A DNA stretch of 64,000 nt from NCBI RefSeq assembly GCF_016125575.1, contig NZ_WGLM01000003.1, forward strand, positions 1 to 64,000. Direction: 5' to 3'. The notes beneath the pieces are model-generated. The model saw only the letters and a list, made by a program, of their open reading frames with translations, searched no databases and was not told the origin of the DNA. A program made the position numbers and the translations under genes. Below, one piece after another: positions 9,701-16,550 of this stretch. The stretch comes from Limimaricola sp. (GTDB lineage: Bacteria; Pseudomonadota; Alphaproteobacteria; Rhodobacterales; Rhodobacteraceae). The first letter of the stretch is position 1. Each line of letters opens with the position of its first letter.

Positions 9701-11544
9701 AGATCGCCCGTCGCGACGTCCTGCAGCGCGGTTGCCGTGGTTAGGACGGTGGCCTGCACCGCTGTCCCGGCCGAGCCTTTTTGGGTGCCGAAGATCGCGT
9801 TGGCGGGCAGTGTTATCGGCGCGTTGACGACGAAGGATGTGCCAGCGCCATTGGTCGAGCCCTGCCCGTATTGCACCGTGATACGGCCCATCCCGCCGCC
9901 AGAGGAGGCGACCGTGAGCGGCGCATCCACGATGACCGAGCCCGTCGCCGAGAAGATCAGGGCGTTGACGTTGCCGCTGGCCGGGTCCCAGGTGATGGGC
10001 GCGGCGACGGTGATGTCGCCATTCTGGTTTCCGCCGCTGCCGGTCTCGATAGTGACGGTGGTCCCCGCGTTCAGCGCGGTCTCGATATCCGTGTTCAGGA
10101 TCACCGAAGGCGCGCTTGGCGTGAAGGTATCGCTAAAGCTTGTGCCGCTGGCGCCCGAGGCTGCGATCACCACGTCGTAGGGATCAAGCAGCCATTGTCC
10201 GCCCGCGCCCGCCACCGCCGCGGCATCGACCGTGCTGCCGGTCACGTCGAGCCGGTGGCCCGAGGTCTCGATCCGCCCGCCATCGCCGCCCCGCGCGCCG
10301 CCCCTGGCCCGCAGCGTGCCGTAGGAGAGCGTGACCGAGGCCGTGTCGAATACATCCGACCAGACGCTGATCTGCCCGCCGCTGCCGGTGCCGGTGCCGC
10401 TGGCGTCGATCACTGCGCCGTTCTCTACCGTCACCTGCCGCGCCTGCGCGATGCCGCCGCCGCCCCGCCAGCCGCCGCCGATCGCGATGGTCCCGCCGCC
10501 GGCGCCGCCCGTCGCGCTGATCCGCGCCTGCGGCCGGATCGTCACCCGCGGGGCCGTCGCCACCACGCTGCCGCCGCGCCCCTGCGCGGCACTCGCATCC
10601 ACCGTGCCGCTGACCGCGACACCGCCGCCCCCGCCCAGAAGCTGGATCGTGCCGCCCGGCCCCTTGCGCACGCCGCGCGCGCTGATCACGCCCGAGGTGT
10701 TCACCACCGTCTGCAGCACAGCGTTCTTGGCCGCCGCACTCAGGATCACCGCGCCGCCATCGGCCCGGATTGCCCCGCCATTGGCAACCGCCGCATCCAG
10801 CGCCGCCGCGCTGACCCGGAACGACAACAGCGTGTTGCCCGCCAGCGTCATGTCGACCGCCGCCCCGGCTCCCAGGGCCACGGTGCCGCCCGGCGCGGAG
10901 ATGGTGCCGTCGTTGCTGACGCTCTGCCCGATGAAGGCGACGTAGCCACCTTCGCCCGCCGTCACCTCACCCGCGTTGGCAACCGTCCCGCCCTCGCCCG
11001 AGAAACTGTATTTCCCGGCCAGGAAATCGGCATCTTCGATCCCCATCGTCGAGGCGACGATGCCCGCCGCGTTGACCTGCGCGCCGGGGGCGAAGGTGAT
11101 GCCGTTGGGATTGACGAGAAAGACCTGCCCGGTCGCGTCCAGCCGGCCGTAGATTGCGCTGGGATCATGGCCCAGCACCCGGTTGAGCGCTATGGAACTG
11201 GTCGAGGGCTGCAGGAACGTCACCGTCTCGCCGGGGTCGATGCCGAAGCCCTGCCAGTTCAGCACCGCCTTGTCGCTGGTCTGCGTGACGGTCATCGCCC
11301 CGCCCGTCTGCGCCACCGTCGCGGCCCCTGCCGCCACCTGTCCGCCCGTCGGCAGCGCCAGCGCGCCGATCGGCGCCAGCACAAGCCCCCCGGCCGCCGC
11401 CGTTCCCAGCACGCCTTTGCGTGCCAGACGCCGGATCCGCCGCCGCAGCGCGCGCTGCCCTCGTCCCGGTGCCTTCAGACCCTCCGGAACGGGAACCAGC
11501 ATCCCCAGGTTGCGGCTCCAGATCAGGCGAAAGACGTGGTTCAT
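1..11544 (-). CDS. Giant TpsA-type (FhaB-like) secreted adhesin with GLUG and MBG-like repeats; 3' end outside window
   Basis: A single frame stays open from an ATG at 11542-11544 to base 1, at least 3848 codons, so the C-terminus is missing. The first ~25 residues (MNHVFRLIWSRNLG) resemble the extended signal peptide region of large secreted proteins; a basic stretch and a hydrophobic Ala/Gly/Leu segment follow. Residues ~70-200 form a TPS/haemagglutination-activity domain: VLNWQGFGI, ALNRVLGHDPSAIYG and the hallmark LVNPNGITFAPGAQVNAAG. A Gly/Ala-rich beta-helix-like stretch leads to seven super-blocks of GLUG repeats (about 60 GGLVG/GGLAG motifs) and then to ~87-residue MBG/YDG-like repeats. 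Family knowledge: such proteins cross the outer membrane through a TpsB (FhaC/ShlB) pore and mediate adhesion or biofilm; no TpsB gene is visible, so it may lie beyond base 1. An AAGAG-type ribosome site sits ~8 nt before the ATG. The large plus-strand open frames here are shadows. Confidence 0.93.
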   Translation of the reverse strand, partial: MNHVFRLIWSRNLGMLVPVPEGLKAPGRGQRALRRRIRRLARKGVLGTAAAGGLVLAPIGALALPTGGQVAAGAATVAQTGGAMTVTQTSDKAVLNWQGFGIDPGETVTFLQPSTSSIALNRVLGHDPSAIYGRLDATGQVFLVNPNGITFAPGAQVNAAGIVASTMGIEDADFLAGKYSFSGEGGTVANAGEVTAGEGGYVAFIGQSVSNDGTISAPGGTVALGAGAAVDMTLAGNTLLSFRVSAAALDAAVANGGAIRADGGAVILSAAAKNAVLQTVVNTSGVISARGVRKGPGGTIQLLGGGGGVAVSGTVDASAAQGRGGSVVATAPRVTIRPQARISATGGAGGGTIAIGGGWRGGGGIAQARQVTVENGAVIDASGTGTGSGGQISVWSDVFDTASVTLSYGTLRARGGARGGDGGRIETSGHRLDVTGSTVDAAAVAGAGGQWLLDPYDVVIAASGASGTSFSDTFTPSAPSVILNTDIETALNAGTTVTIETGSGGNQNGDITVAAPITWDPASGNVNALIFSATGSVIVDAPLTVASSGGGMGRITVQYGQGSTNGAGTSFVVNAPITLPANAIFGTQKGSAGTAVQATVLTTATALQDVATGDLAGSYVLGNNIDLSGIANFTPIGSTSTNFTGIFDGLGHTVSNLTITGSSSFVGLFGVTSNATLRNVGLVGGSVSGNGFVGALAGDANTSAITNVYATVGVSGQVLVGGLVGASASTAISGAYATGGVSGSSNVGGLVGKAFHGSISNAHATGDVSGSPKYAGGLVGATSNATINDAYATGGVTGGSNAGGLVGQAKSGSISNAHATGGVTGHLSVGGLVGYANSSTISNAYATGAVTGNISVGGLVGTTYSSKISNAYAAGVVSGSLRVGGLVGSNWIRSTVSSAYATGAVSGTSNVGGLVGLNYLYSTISNAYATGAVSGNTNVGGLVGFNTSNGTISNGFWDTTTQTNASLPGVGSSANGASTNNVAGLTTAGLATALPTGFDGAVWSNSDGQTTPWLLANRSFGTVSGNVILGSDSSAAPARYDVIATPDQLQNITTTGLAGAYVLGNDIDLSSIANFTPIRNGSTAFTGTFDGLGHTISNLTITGSNNNVGLFGYANGATLRNVGLVGGSVSGGSNVGGLAGYAYSSSISNAYATGNVSGGNEVGGLVGHANSSTISNAYATGSVSGGTNVGGLAGYSSGGTISNSYATGDVSATGGGAGGLVGWAFYDNTISNAYATGSVSGVSYVGGLAGFAYSSSISNAYATGKVSGGTNVGGLVGWVDYGNLIGNAYASGSVSGSVNIGGLVGSGYASTIRNVYATGIVSGGTNVGVLVGSNSSGAISNGYWDTTTQTNASLPGVGISRNGASTNSVAGLTTAGLATALPTGFDASKWSNSDGQTTPWLLANRSFGTVSGSVLLSSDTSATPVQWQVIASADQLQNINATGLGGDYVLGQSVDLSSIANFMPIGNASTQFTGQFDGLGYTLSDLTIDRSTLNEVGLFGFASGATIRNLGVLGGSVTGNNHVGGLVGQSANTAISNAFATVTIAGLNGVGGLVGWNVSNAKISDAYATGTVTGRSAQVGGLVGLNDSSGISNAYATGAVSGPINVGGLVGLNAYSATISNAYATGAVSGSTIVGGLVGRNTSSAKVSNGYWDTATVPTLAGVGVNSNGASTTNVAGLSTAELATALPTGFDGAVWSNSDGQTTPWLLANRSFDTVSGAVLLGSDTSATPAPWQVIATPDQLQNINATGLGRAYVLGTDIDLSPIANFTPIGSTSTNFTGIFDGLGHTVSNLTITGSNNNVGLFGFANGATLRNVGLVGGSVSGGDYVGGLVGVASSVSISNAYTTGSVSGTKDVGGLVGQAKSGSISNAYATGGVTGSSNVGGLVGFNYSSSTISNAYATGTVTGDLGVGGLVGVNTSNAKISNAYATGDVSGWAFTGGLAGFNSNGTISNTYATGTVIGTSYVGGLAGFNSNGTISNAYWDTTTQTNASLPGVGLSTNGASTNNIAGLTTAELATALPTGFYASVWTNSDGQVTPWLLANRSFGTVSGSVLLGSDTSATPAQWQVIATPDQMQNISSTGLGGDYVLGQSLDLASIANFTPIGDNVTTFTGKFDGLGYTLSNLTIKRPSSNFVGLFGHTYGATIRNLGLVGGSVTGQSFVGGLVGSNYNSKLSNAYSTGDVKATSIAGGLVGRSAVSSTISNTYATGTVTGTGANIGGLVGANVSSAEISMSYVSGTVSGTSNIGGFVGVNSNSTISNAYAVGSVTGTANIGGLVGVGNGGTISNAYATSKVSAAESSPGVIGAVQNAGGFVGKVTGGTVANVYAAGAVAGGAGSSNVGGLVGRQSGGSVSNVYATGAVSGGAGSTGLGGLVGAATGGALSNGYWVISTTGQGTSGAGSAKTLADLSGALPTGFDASLWSNSDNYSTPWLLANRSFDTTSGQVLLGSDTGATPTPFQVIATPTQLQTMGSFGQNFVLGQDVDLGGIANFTPLGGFGGTFEGAGHTISNLTIDQPTMDHVGLFGGLSDYAVVRNLTLANVDVSGASDSGALHYVGALAGSTQGPSIYGSPGTVVSNVTVSGTVSGGLTTFSLGAGAVQLYNDTLYQGVGGVVGWANGGTFTNITSAANVSGVYNIGGIIGRTFQAQLSDSSGSGTITGASGGSSNVGGIIGRASNHGVSYDTLSNVWSTGTVSGTVSVGGLVGYNRNHSTIASSYSTATVTGIDLPGLTLSNIVANGSAYIGGLVGRTTNSRITDSYATGNVTGSRSVGGLAGLNSGGVESTNTISTRAARGTIVGSYATGNVTGITDVGGLVGNDFPGNDSVYSTVTSNSYATGTVTGGASTGGLIGSTDKYSTVTGSYATGSVTGGTYFGTYYGIRLGGLVGKNRGILSDVHATGAVTGTNAVGGLVGQTAGNTTNSASIADAYATGAVSGTVGVGGLVGRIGSTNASTNTPYATVAGSYASGAVTGTASVGGLVGSNKGGGINQSYASGAVTGTSNTGGLLGLNKTNGMVTNVYATGSVAATSGQISRNLGGLVGRNDTNAAVSNAYATGPVTPGAAGSSNSGALAGLNSGTIGNGYWDTTTAGATGLGANAGTVTGGGALTTDALASSLPSGFDSSIWSTSDGRVTPWLLANRIFDTVSGDVIMGTDTSATPTAYHVIYNPAQLQNINITGLGDSYVLGSDIDLGSIANFTPIGLDTITGTDSRYDGTPFTGTFDGLGHTISNLTITGANDYVGLFGKTSNATLRNVGVVGGSVSGQFAVGGLVGYAAGSNNTISNAFATVDVSGGERTGSTNYVGYIGGLVGINHGTISGAYATGSVIAGNASRYLGGLAGENWQTGKISNAYATGGVTAGDQASYVGGLVGANDVGARISNAYAAGSVTTGKSGDHIGGLAGWNYNGSKISNAYATGGVSVGSNSGPVGGLVGANYGTNTTIANVYASGPVTFDLVAFPYGALVGSNAAGATVTNGYWSTNTTGVASDGPGVTGSKGLSTAQMMQQASFTGFDFTSPTWVIYEGHTAPLLGVFMTPATVVSTTQHVTYDGQAHTGTVQVKPSGVAPGGALFGQSGTVNGADAGFGAPVDAGTYTVTIWSDQQGYLLDTTSATLTIDKRVLTGSIATGSSTYGDVLAPGAVSFSNLVSGDDVSASVKVDTTSNLSGSSNLKAGSYTGIESVSALTGADAGNYSIGTISGDYEVAKLALSGTIATGSSTYGETLAPGAVSFTNLVSGDTVDGTVDVDTTSNQSGSSNLKAGSYTGIESVSALTGADAGNYSIGTISGDYEVAKLALTGTIATGSSTYGETLAPGAVSFANLVSGDTVDGTVDVDTTGNLSGSSNLKAGSYTGIE
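1140..9730 (-). repeat. Seven super-blocks of GLUG repeats in the adhesin
   Basis: Each block opens with a DQLQNI..YVLGNDIDLSSIANFTPI segment, continues with FDGLGHTISNLTI and LRNVGLVGGSVSG, then a run of 25-30-residue GLUG repeats (NVGGLVG..SSISNAYATG..VSG), and closes with GYWDTTTQ..WSNSDGQTTPWLLANRSFGTVSG. Approximate blocks in order of translation: 9730-8690, 8430-7510, 7260-6600, 6350-5600, 5340-4390, 4170-2310 and 2070-1140. They hold about 10, 8, 5, 6, 8, 16 and 6 GLUG motifs. Blocks 2-5 are very alike in DNA, pointing to recent duplication; block 6 is longest and most diverged. Confidence 0.85.
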
Positions 11545-12196
11545 GGCAGACTCTTGGCAGACGAAGACGCTTTGCCGCACAGATCAAGTGCGAACTGTTG
11601 AAGGTATCCGCCGTCGCCAAAACGAGATGTCTAGCAGCGCATGCGGGATTTACAGGTAACCCACCAGCAACAACGCTAGGCCGATTCTTCAGCCCATCCA
11701 AGCCCTTACAAGATCGTCAAGGGGTTCACATCAAAGAGAGCGTCCATGCCGCAACATCATCTTTTGCGCACTTGACGCGATACTAACGACGCGGCGCATA
11801 CCTTGAGACCCATTCTTTTACCGGCACACAGGCGCCCCCATTAAATGTCCAGTTTCCCCTTTGACGAAGGCCGCCGGGCTGTGAGTCAAAGCAGCGTTCG
11901 CACAAACCAAGCCTCAACTATAGACGGATATGAGCGACGTTGGTGTGCGCCAAGAACGGGCACAATTCTACGAACGCCGCACCTGCGGCTATAACGATTC
12001 GGTCGCTGCGCGTGGGGGTAGAAGCGGCTTGAAGCGCGGCTGGAAGACGAGACCCGGCCACGGGTTAAATCGGACGAAGTCCGCGGCATGAAAGGCGACG
12101 ACCTTCTGCAATAATCCCGGTCGCAGGAAGCGGAGCCTCGCCCATTGCCCACCTCTCGCGCGCAGAGGCCCGTCGCCATCTTCAAGGTCCCGGAGT
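11545..12196. other. 652-nt intergenic gap, no supported gene
   Basis: This stretch separates the adhesin from the PfkB kinase gene. Short open frames on the minus strand (11886-12185, 11989-12237) have no recognisable domain and an Arg/Ser-rich composition typical of chance frames. It presumably carries the adhesin promoter: a TTTAAT hexamer on the minus strand at 11840-11845 could serve as a -10 box, but the matching -35 is poor. No terminator, tRNA or IS end was recognised. Confidence 0.5.
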
Positions 12197-13120
12197 CTAG
12201 AGATCAGCCAACCGTCTGGCCGGGCTTGGCCCGCCATCGGCCGGGTCCGTCTGCCGTGGCATGTCGCGCCGTATCAGGTCGGTTGCCCCGCCCAACCGGG
12301 CCACCGCGACCGCGCCGCATTCGCAGCCAAGCCGAAGAGCGTCGTCGATATCACCGCTGTCCAACCAGACCTGGAGAAAGCCGGCGTTGAAAGCATCCCC
12401 GGCGCCGGTTGAATCAACGACCGCGCTCTTTCGCGCCGAACACCTGACTGTCTGGCCATCCACCCGCGCCATTGCGCCCGCGGCCCCCAGCTTGGTCACC
12501 GTCAGGGGCGCTGTCGCCGGCCCGATGCCATGCGCCGCAAGCGCCTGCGCTTCCGCTTCGTTCGGCAAGAAGACATCGACGGCGGCAATAAGATTGGCCA
12601 GTTCAGCGGCGGCGAAAACCTCGGCGTCCCAGCCACAATCGAGCGAGATCGTCAGGCCGACCCGGCGTGCAGCGGCGATCAGGTCGGGCCGCTCGACAAG
12701 GGTCGTTGCCTCGCCGATGTGCAGGTGACGCAAACCGGGCATGGCCAGCGCGGCCTCGATCCCGTCGGGCAAGGCCGCGCCACTGCGCCGCGTGAGGAAA
12801 GCGCGGTCATCTCCCTCGACCATGGCGACGGTGATCTGCGGCTCCACGCCGTGGGCCTGTTCGCAGAAGGTGGCGTCCACGCCCGCGCGTTTCAGTTCCG
12901 AGCGCATCAGGCCGTCGAACGGCGCCGCGGGCAGCACCGCGGCCAACGCGGCAGGTCTGTCCAGCGCGGCAAGGTAGGCCGCGGTAATGAACGCGCCGCC
13001 CCCGGCCGACATCCGCAGCCCCTCGGCAAACACCTCGCGCCCCGCCGCGGGCAGGCCCGGCAGGCCCGAAAAGACCAGATCGCAATAGACGCGGCCGACG
13101 CAGAGGACGCCTCGGTTCAC
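12197..13120 (-). CDS. PfkB-family carbohydrate kinase
   Basis: A 307-residue ribokinase-like sugar kinase, probably phosphorylating the sugar imported by the ABC system of the same operon. The second PfkB signature is intact (DSTGAGDAFNAGF, residues 236-248, catalytic Asp242 in GAGD), and the N-terminal glycine pair of the family appears in MSAGGGAF (37-44). It is the last gene of the operon, and its start overlaps the ATPase stop by 4 bp, implying translational coupling. The C-terminal tail after ~295 is Pro/Ala-rich. Substrate cannot be read from sequence; ribokinase, fructokinase, KDG kinase and fructosamine-type kinases are all possible. Confidence 0.85.
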   Translation of the reverse strand: MNRGVLCVGRVYCDLVFSGLPGLPAAGREVFAEGLRMSAGGGAFITAAYLAALDRPAALAAVLPAAPFDGLMRSELKRAGVDATFCEQAHGVEPQITVAMVEGDDRAFLTRRSGAALPDGIEAALAMPGLRHLHIGEATTLVERPDLIAAARRVGLTISLDCGWDAEVFAAAELANLIAAVDVFLPNEAEAQALAAHGIGPATAPLTVTKLGAAGAMARVDGQTVRCSARKSAVVDSTGAGDAFNAGFLQVWLDSGDIDDALRLGCECGAVAVARLGGATDLIRRDMPRQTDPADGGPSPARRLADL

Positions 13121-14178
13121 CGCAAGGCCTCGCCCGTAGTGGCATCGAAAAGGTGCAGCGCCTCCGGATCGGCGGACAGGCGGATCTGCTGTCCGGGATC
13201 GGGCGCCGTGCGGCCCGGACAGGCCGCGATGATCTCGACACCGCCCGCGTCGATGTAAAGCATCGATTCCGCGCCAAGCGGTTCTACCAAAGTGATCGCC
13301 CCGGTGATCTGCCCGGCGCCGTCGGCCGAGATCGCCAGATCGGTCGGCCGGATGCCGAGATCGACCCGCGTGCCATCGGCCAGCTGACGGCCGGGCAGCG
13401 CGATTTGCCCGCCCATGTCCAGCGCCACGCCGCCCTCGCGCCAGGAGCCGGGCAGCAGGTTCATCGCAGGTGCGCCAATGAACCGCGCGACAAAGACGTT
13501 GGCGGGGGCGTTGAACACCTCCGACGGCGTGCCGACCTGCTGGATCACGCCGTCCTTCATGATCACGATGCGGTCGGCCAGCGTCATTGCCTCGACCTGG
13601 TCATGGGTCACGAAGATGATCGTGGTGCCGACCTGTTTGTGCAGTTTCTTGATTTCCAGCCGCATCTGGGTGCGCAACTGCGCGTCGAGGTTCGACAAGG
13701 GTTCGTCGAAGAGAAACACCTTGGGATCGCGCACCATCGCCCGGCCGATCGCCACCCGCTGCCGCTGCCCGCCCGACAGCTGCGACGGACGCCGGTCCAG
13801 CAGGTCGGTCATGCCCAGCACGCCGGCCACCTCGGCGATGCGCGCGGCCTTCTCGGCCCGCGACAGGCGCGAGGTGCGCAGGCCGAAGCCGATGTTCTTG
13901 CGCACCGTCATGTGCGGGTAGAGCGCGTAGTTCTGGAACACCATCGCGATGTCGCGGTCCTTGGGCTCAAGGTTGTTCACCACCCTCCCGCCAATCTCGA
14001 CGGTGCCGGCGGTGGCATCCTCCAGCCCGGCGATGATGCGCAGCGTAGTGGACTTGCCGCAGCCGGAGGGGCCGACGAAGACGACAAATTCGCCGTCCTG
14101 CACGGCGAGGTCGATGCCATGCAGAACCTTGGTCTTGCCGAAGGTCTTGGTCAGGCCATGAAGCGCGAGGTCAGCCAA
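13117..14178 (-). CDS. CUT1-family ABC transporter ATP-binding protein (UgpC/MalK type)
   Basis: This 353-residue ATPase powers the sugar importer encoded just upstream. Walker A is GPSGCGKST (36-44), the ABC signature LSGGQ (134-138), Walker B VFLFDEP (154-160), with the switch His in IFVTHDQVEAMTLADR. The C-terminal ~110 residues match the TOBE regulatory extension of MalK-type ATPases. It sits between the lyase gene (3-nt gap) and the kinase gene (4-bp overlap). The closest functional class is sn-glycerol-3-phosphate/maltose-type carbohydrate import; the substrate is set by the binding protein. Confidence 0.93.
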   Translation of the reverse strand: MADLALHGLTKTFGKTKVLHGIDLAVQDGEFVVFVGPSGCGKSTTLRIIAGLEDATAGTVEIGGRVVNNLEPKDRDIAMVFQNYALYPHMTVRKNIGFGLRTSRLSRAEKAARIAEVAGVLGMTDLLDRRPSQLSGGQRQRVAIGRAMVRDPKVFLFDEPLSNLDAQLRTQMRLEIKKLHKQVGTTIIFVTHDQVEAMTLADRIVIMKDGVIQQVGTPSEVFNAPANVFVARFIGAPAMNLLPGSWREGGVALDMGGQIALPGRQLADGTRVDLGIRPTDLAISADGAGQITGAITLVEPLGAESMLYIDAGGVEIIAACPGRTAPDPGQQIRLSADPEALHLFDATTGEALR

Positions 14179-14181
14179 GGT

Positions 14182-15672
14182 TCAGGCTCCTTTCAGGGCG
14201 GCGAAGGCGCGGGCGCGGCGCGTGTCGGCATCGGCCCGGCGGGTGTTTCCGGCGGCAAGGTCCGCGCCAAGCGCGCCGATCTCGTCCGCGTAGATGGCAA
14301 AGGCGGCGTCGAGCGCGGCGGGCGCTGGCCCGCCCTTGCGATTGCGGCGGGCCACGAAGGTTTCAGGCGCGACGGCCTCGGCAAAGGCGGCGGGGCTCAA
14401 GGTGCTGGGCCGGCCCGCCACCTCGGCGAAGGCCGCAGCGAAGGCGTCATGCCCCTCGCCCAGGCCCTGCCCCCGCGCGATCACCGCGCGTGCCGTCGCC
14501 GCGGCCACCTCGTGCGCCAGCCGGAACGACAGCCCTTCGGTGCGCACCAGCGTATCGGCCAGTTCGGTAACGGTGACACAGGCCGCGGCGGCATTGGCCC
14601 GCACGCGCGCGGCGTTGATGCTGACGCCGCCGATCAGGCTGGTCAGCAGCCGCAACACGCGGGTGCCGGTGGCGAAGGCGGCGTAGCCTGCCTGCTGCAC
14701 CTCGCCCTCGCTGTCGTTCATGTCGGTGAAGGGGGTGTTGTGCATGGTGTTGACCACCGCGTCGCACTGGCCCGCCGCCATGCTGGCAAGGTGGCGCAGG
14801 TGCTCGATCGGCACCGGGTTGCGCTTTTGCGGCATGATCGACGAGATCTGGACCAGCGCGTTGGGCACGTAAAGCTGGCCCACCTCGAAGGCAGACCAGA
14901 ACGCCATGTCCTGCACCAGCCGCCCGAGATGGAGGAAGGTCAGCTTGATCGCCGAATAAAGGCCGGTCACGTAATCGACCGAGGCGATGCAGCCATAGGA
15001 ATTGAGCAGCGGCGCGGTGAAGCCCAGCAGATCCGCCATCCGGTCGCGGTCAATCGGGAAACCGGTGGTGGTGATCGCGGCCGCGCCCATCGGGCAATGG
15101 TCCAGCGCCCGCGCCGCGGCGTGCAGCCGGGTCAGGTCGCGGATCAACACCTCCAGCGCCGCCGACAGGTAATGGCCGAAGGTGGTGGGCTGGGCGGGCT
15201 GGCCGTGGGTATAGGCCACGATCAGCGTGTCACGCTCGGCGCGCGCCTTGGCCAGCAGCGTCTCGGCCAGCGCCAGCCCTTCGGCCATAAGGGCGGCGGT
15301 GCGCCGTTGCAGCGCCATCTTGAACACGGTGTGGTCCATGTCGTTGCGCGACCGGGCCGTGTGCAACATGCCGCCAAGATCGGCGCCGATCCGCGCCTTC
15401 AACTCCGCCTCGACAAGAAAGAAGTAATCCTCGAATTCTCCGGTATAGCGCAGCGCCGACAGGTCCAGCCCATCCTCGACCTCGGACAGTGCCGTGGCAA
15501 TCCGCGCGCCCTCGTCGCGCCCGACGATCCCGGTTTCCACCAGCATCACCAGATGGGCGTGGTTGATCGCCGCGATATGGCCCGCGTAATGCGCCTTGAC
15601 CCCGTCGAAGAGCGGCGCAAGCACCGTGTCCGCATAGACCGGATCGGGAAAGGTCGAACTGTCCTGCGTCAC
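14182..15672 (-). CDS. ArgH-like lyase (argininosuccinase/fumarase superfamily)
   Basis: A 496-residue superfamily lyase starting at GTG 15670-15672, which overlaps the permease stop as GTGA. The fumarate lyase signature is SSIMPQKRNP, with the mobile-loop serines; other ArgH-like landmarks are ARSRND and YTHGQPAQP. Canonical argininosuccinate lyase has RSRNDQ and THLQ-AQP, so the M after RSRND and the GQP are departures that suggest a different substrate. These enzymes eliminate fumarate, or cleave a C-N bond beta to a carboxylate. Being embedded in a sugar ABC/kinase operon, it more likely cleaves an imported amino-acid or succinyl conjugate than makes arginine; that is inference. EDDS lyase is one known ArgH-type relative with a non-arginine role. 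Confidence 0.75.
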   Translation of the reverse strand: MTQDSSTFPDPVYADTVLAPLFDGVKAHYAGHIAAINHAHLVMLVETGIVGRDEGARIATALSEVEDGLDLSALRYTGEFEDYFFLVEAELKARIGADLGGMLHTARSRNDMDHTVFKMALQRRTAALMAEGLALAETLLAKARAERDTLIVAYTHGQPAQPTTFGHYLSAALEVLIRDLTRLHAAARALDHCPMGAAAITTTGFPIDRDRMADLLGFTAPLLNSYGCIASVDYVTGLYSAIKLTFLHLGRLVQDMAFWSAFEVGQLYVPNALVQISSIMPQKRNPVPIEHLRHLASMAAGQCDAVVNTMHNTPFTDMNDSEGEVQQAGYAAFATGTRVLRLLTSLIGGVSINAARVRANAAAACVTVTELADTLVRTEGLSFRLAHEVAAATARAVIARGQGLGEGHDAFAAAFAEVAGRPSTLSPAAFAEAVAPETFVARRNRKGGPAPAALDAAFAIYADEIGALGADLAAGNTRRADADTRRARAFAALKGA

Positions 15673-16550
15673 CCTTTCAGCCCCGCCATCACGACGCCGC
15701 GGATGATGAACCGCTGGAAGATCAGGAAGATGACCAGCGTGGGCAGCGTGGCGATGGCGGCCCCGGTCATCACCATCTCCCAGTCCACGTTCTGTTCCAC
15801 CGCGAAGGTCTTCAGCCCGACGGGGATCGTGTACATCTCGACGCTGTTGGTCACGATCAGCGGCCACAGGAACGCCGTCCAGTTGCCGAGAAACACGAAG
15901 ATCGCCAGGGCCGCCAGCGCCGGGCGCACCAGCGGCATCGCGACCGACCACCAGATCTGGAACTCGTTCAGCCCGTCGATGCGCGCGGCCTCAAGGAAAT
16001 CGTCCGGCACGGATTCGAAGAACTGCTTCATCAGGAAGGTGCCGAAGGCCGTCATCATGCCGGGGAACATGATGCCCCAGTAGCTGTCGAGCCAGCCGAA
16101 CTTCTGGCTCATCACGTACCACGGGATCACCAGCATCTCGGTCGGGATCATCAGCGTGGACAGGATCGCGATGAAGATCAGCGTGCGGCCGGGAAAGCGG
16201 AACTTGCACAAGGTATAGCCGACGAGGCTGTCGAAGAAGAGGTTCGACATCGTCACGATCGTGGCGATCAGGAAGGAATTGCCGAACCAGCGCAGGAAGC
16301 GCGGGTCGCCCAGCACCTTCTCGTAATTGCGCAAGGTCGGCTCGACCGGGATCAGGTTGAGGTCGTAAAGCTCGTAGGAGAACTTGAACGAGGCCGACAG
16401 CATCCAGACCAGCGGCGCCACCATGATCAGCCCACCGGCGAACAGCAGCAGCCAGCGCAAGTAGGCGCCGGGATGGCCTTTGCGGCGCGGCGCGGCAGGC
16501 GCGGCCAGGACGCGGTCGGCAGCACCTTTCAGGACAGGGCCCGCCGTCAT
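15669..16550 (-). CDS. ABC sugar permease, MalG/UgpE type
   Basis: A 293-residue inner-membrane permease; start taken at the ATG that overlaps the upstream permease stop (ATGA, 16547-16550). There are about six hydrophobic segments, and the cytoplasmic EAA loop is recognisable as DDFLEAARIDGLNEFQIWW, which docks on the ATPase. The C-terminus ends FIIRGVVMAGLKG, typical of the MalG side of CUT1 importers. It pairs with the 16547-17443 permease. Confidence 0.92.
   Translation of the reverse strand: MTAGPVLKGAADRVLAAPAAPRRKGHPGAYLRWLLLFAGGLIMVAPLVWMLSASFKFSYELYDLNLIPVEPTLRNYEKVLGDPRFLRWFGNSFLIATIVTMSNLFFDSLVGYTLCKFRFPGRTLIFIAILSTLMIPTEMLVIPWYVMSQKFGWLDSYWGIMFPGMMTAFGTFLMKQFFESVPDDFLEAARIDGLNEFQIWWSVAMPLVRPALAALAIFVFLGNWTAFLWPLIVTNSVEMYTIPVGLKTFAVEQNVDWEMVMTGAAIATLPTLVIFLIFQRFIIRGVVMAGLKG

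Noticed and set aside
1-11544. CRISPR-like interpretation of the regular repeats
   Set aside because: Repeats are long, in frame and encode GLUG and MBG-like protein modules with degenerate sequence; there are no short identical repeats with unique spacers and no cas genes.
9781-11601. Plus-strand open frame of 606 codons opposite the adhesin N-terminus
   Set aside because: Shadow of the TPS domain coding strand; composition is Arg/His/Ala-rich with no motif, and it runs across the adhesin start.
11886-12237. Short minus-strand frames in the intergenic gap, possibly a degraded gene
   Set aside because: No initiation signal, no domain, biased Arg/Ser composition and two overlapping alternatives; not enough to call a gene or pseudogene.
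13153-16083. Plus-strand open frame of 976 codons
   Set aside because: Antisense to the ATPase, lyase and permease genes, whose Walker, lyase and EAA motifs prove the minus strand is coding. A long stop-free antisense frame is expected at this GC content.
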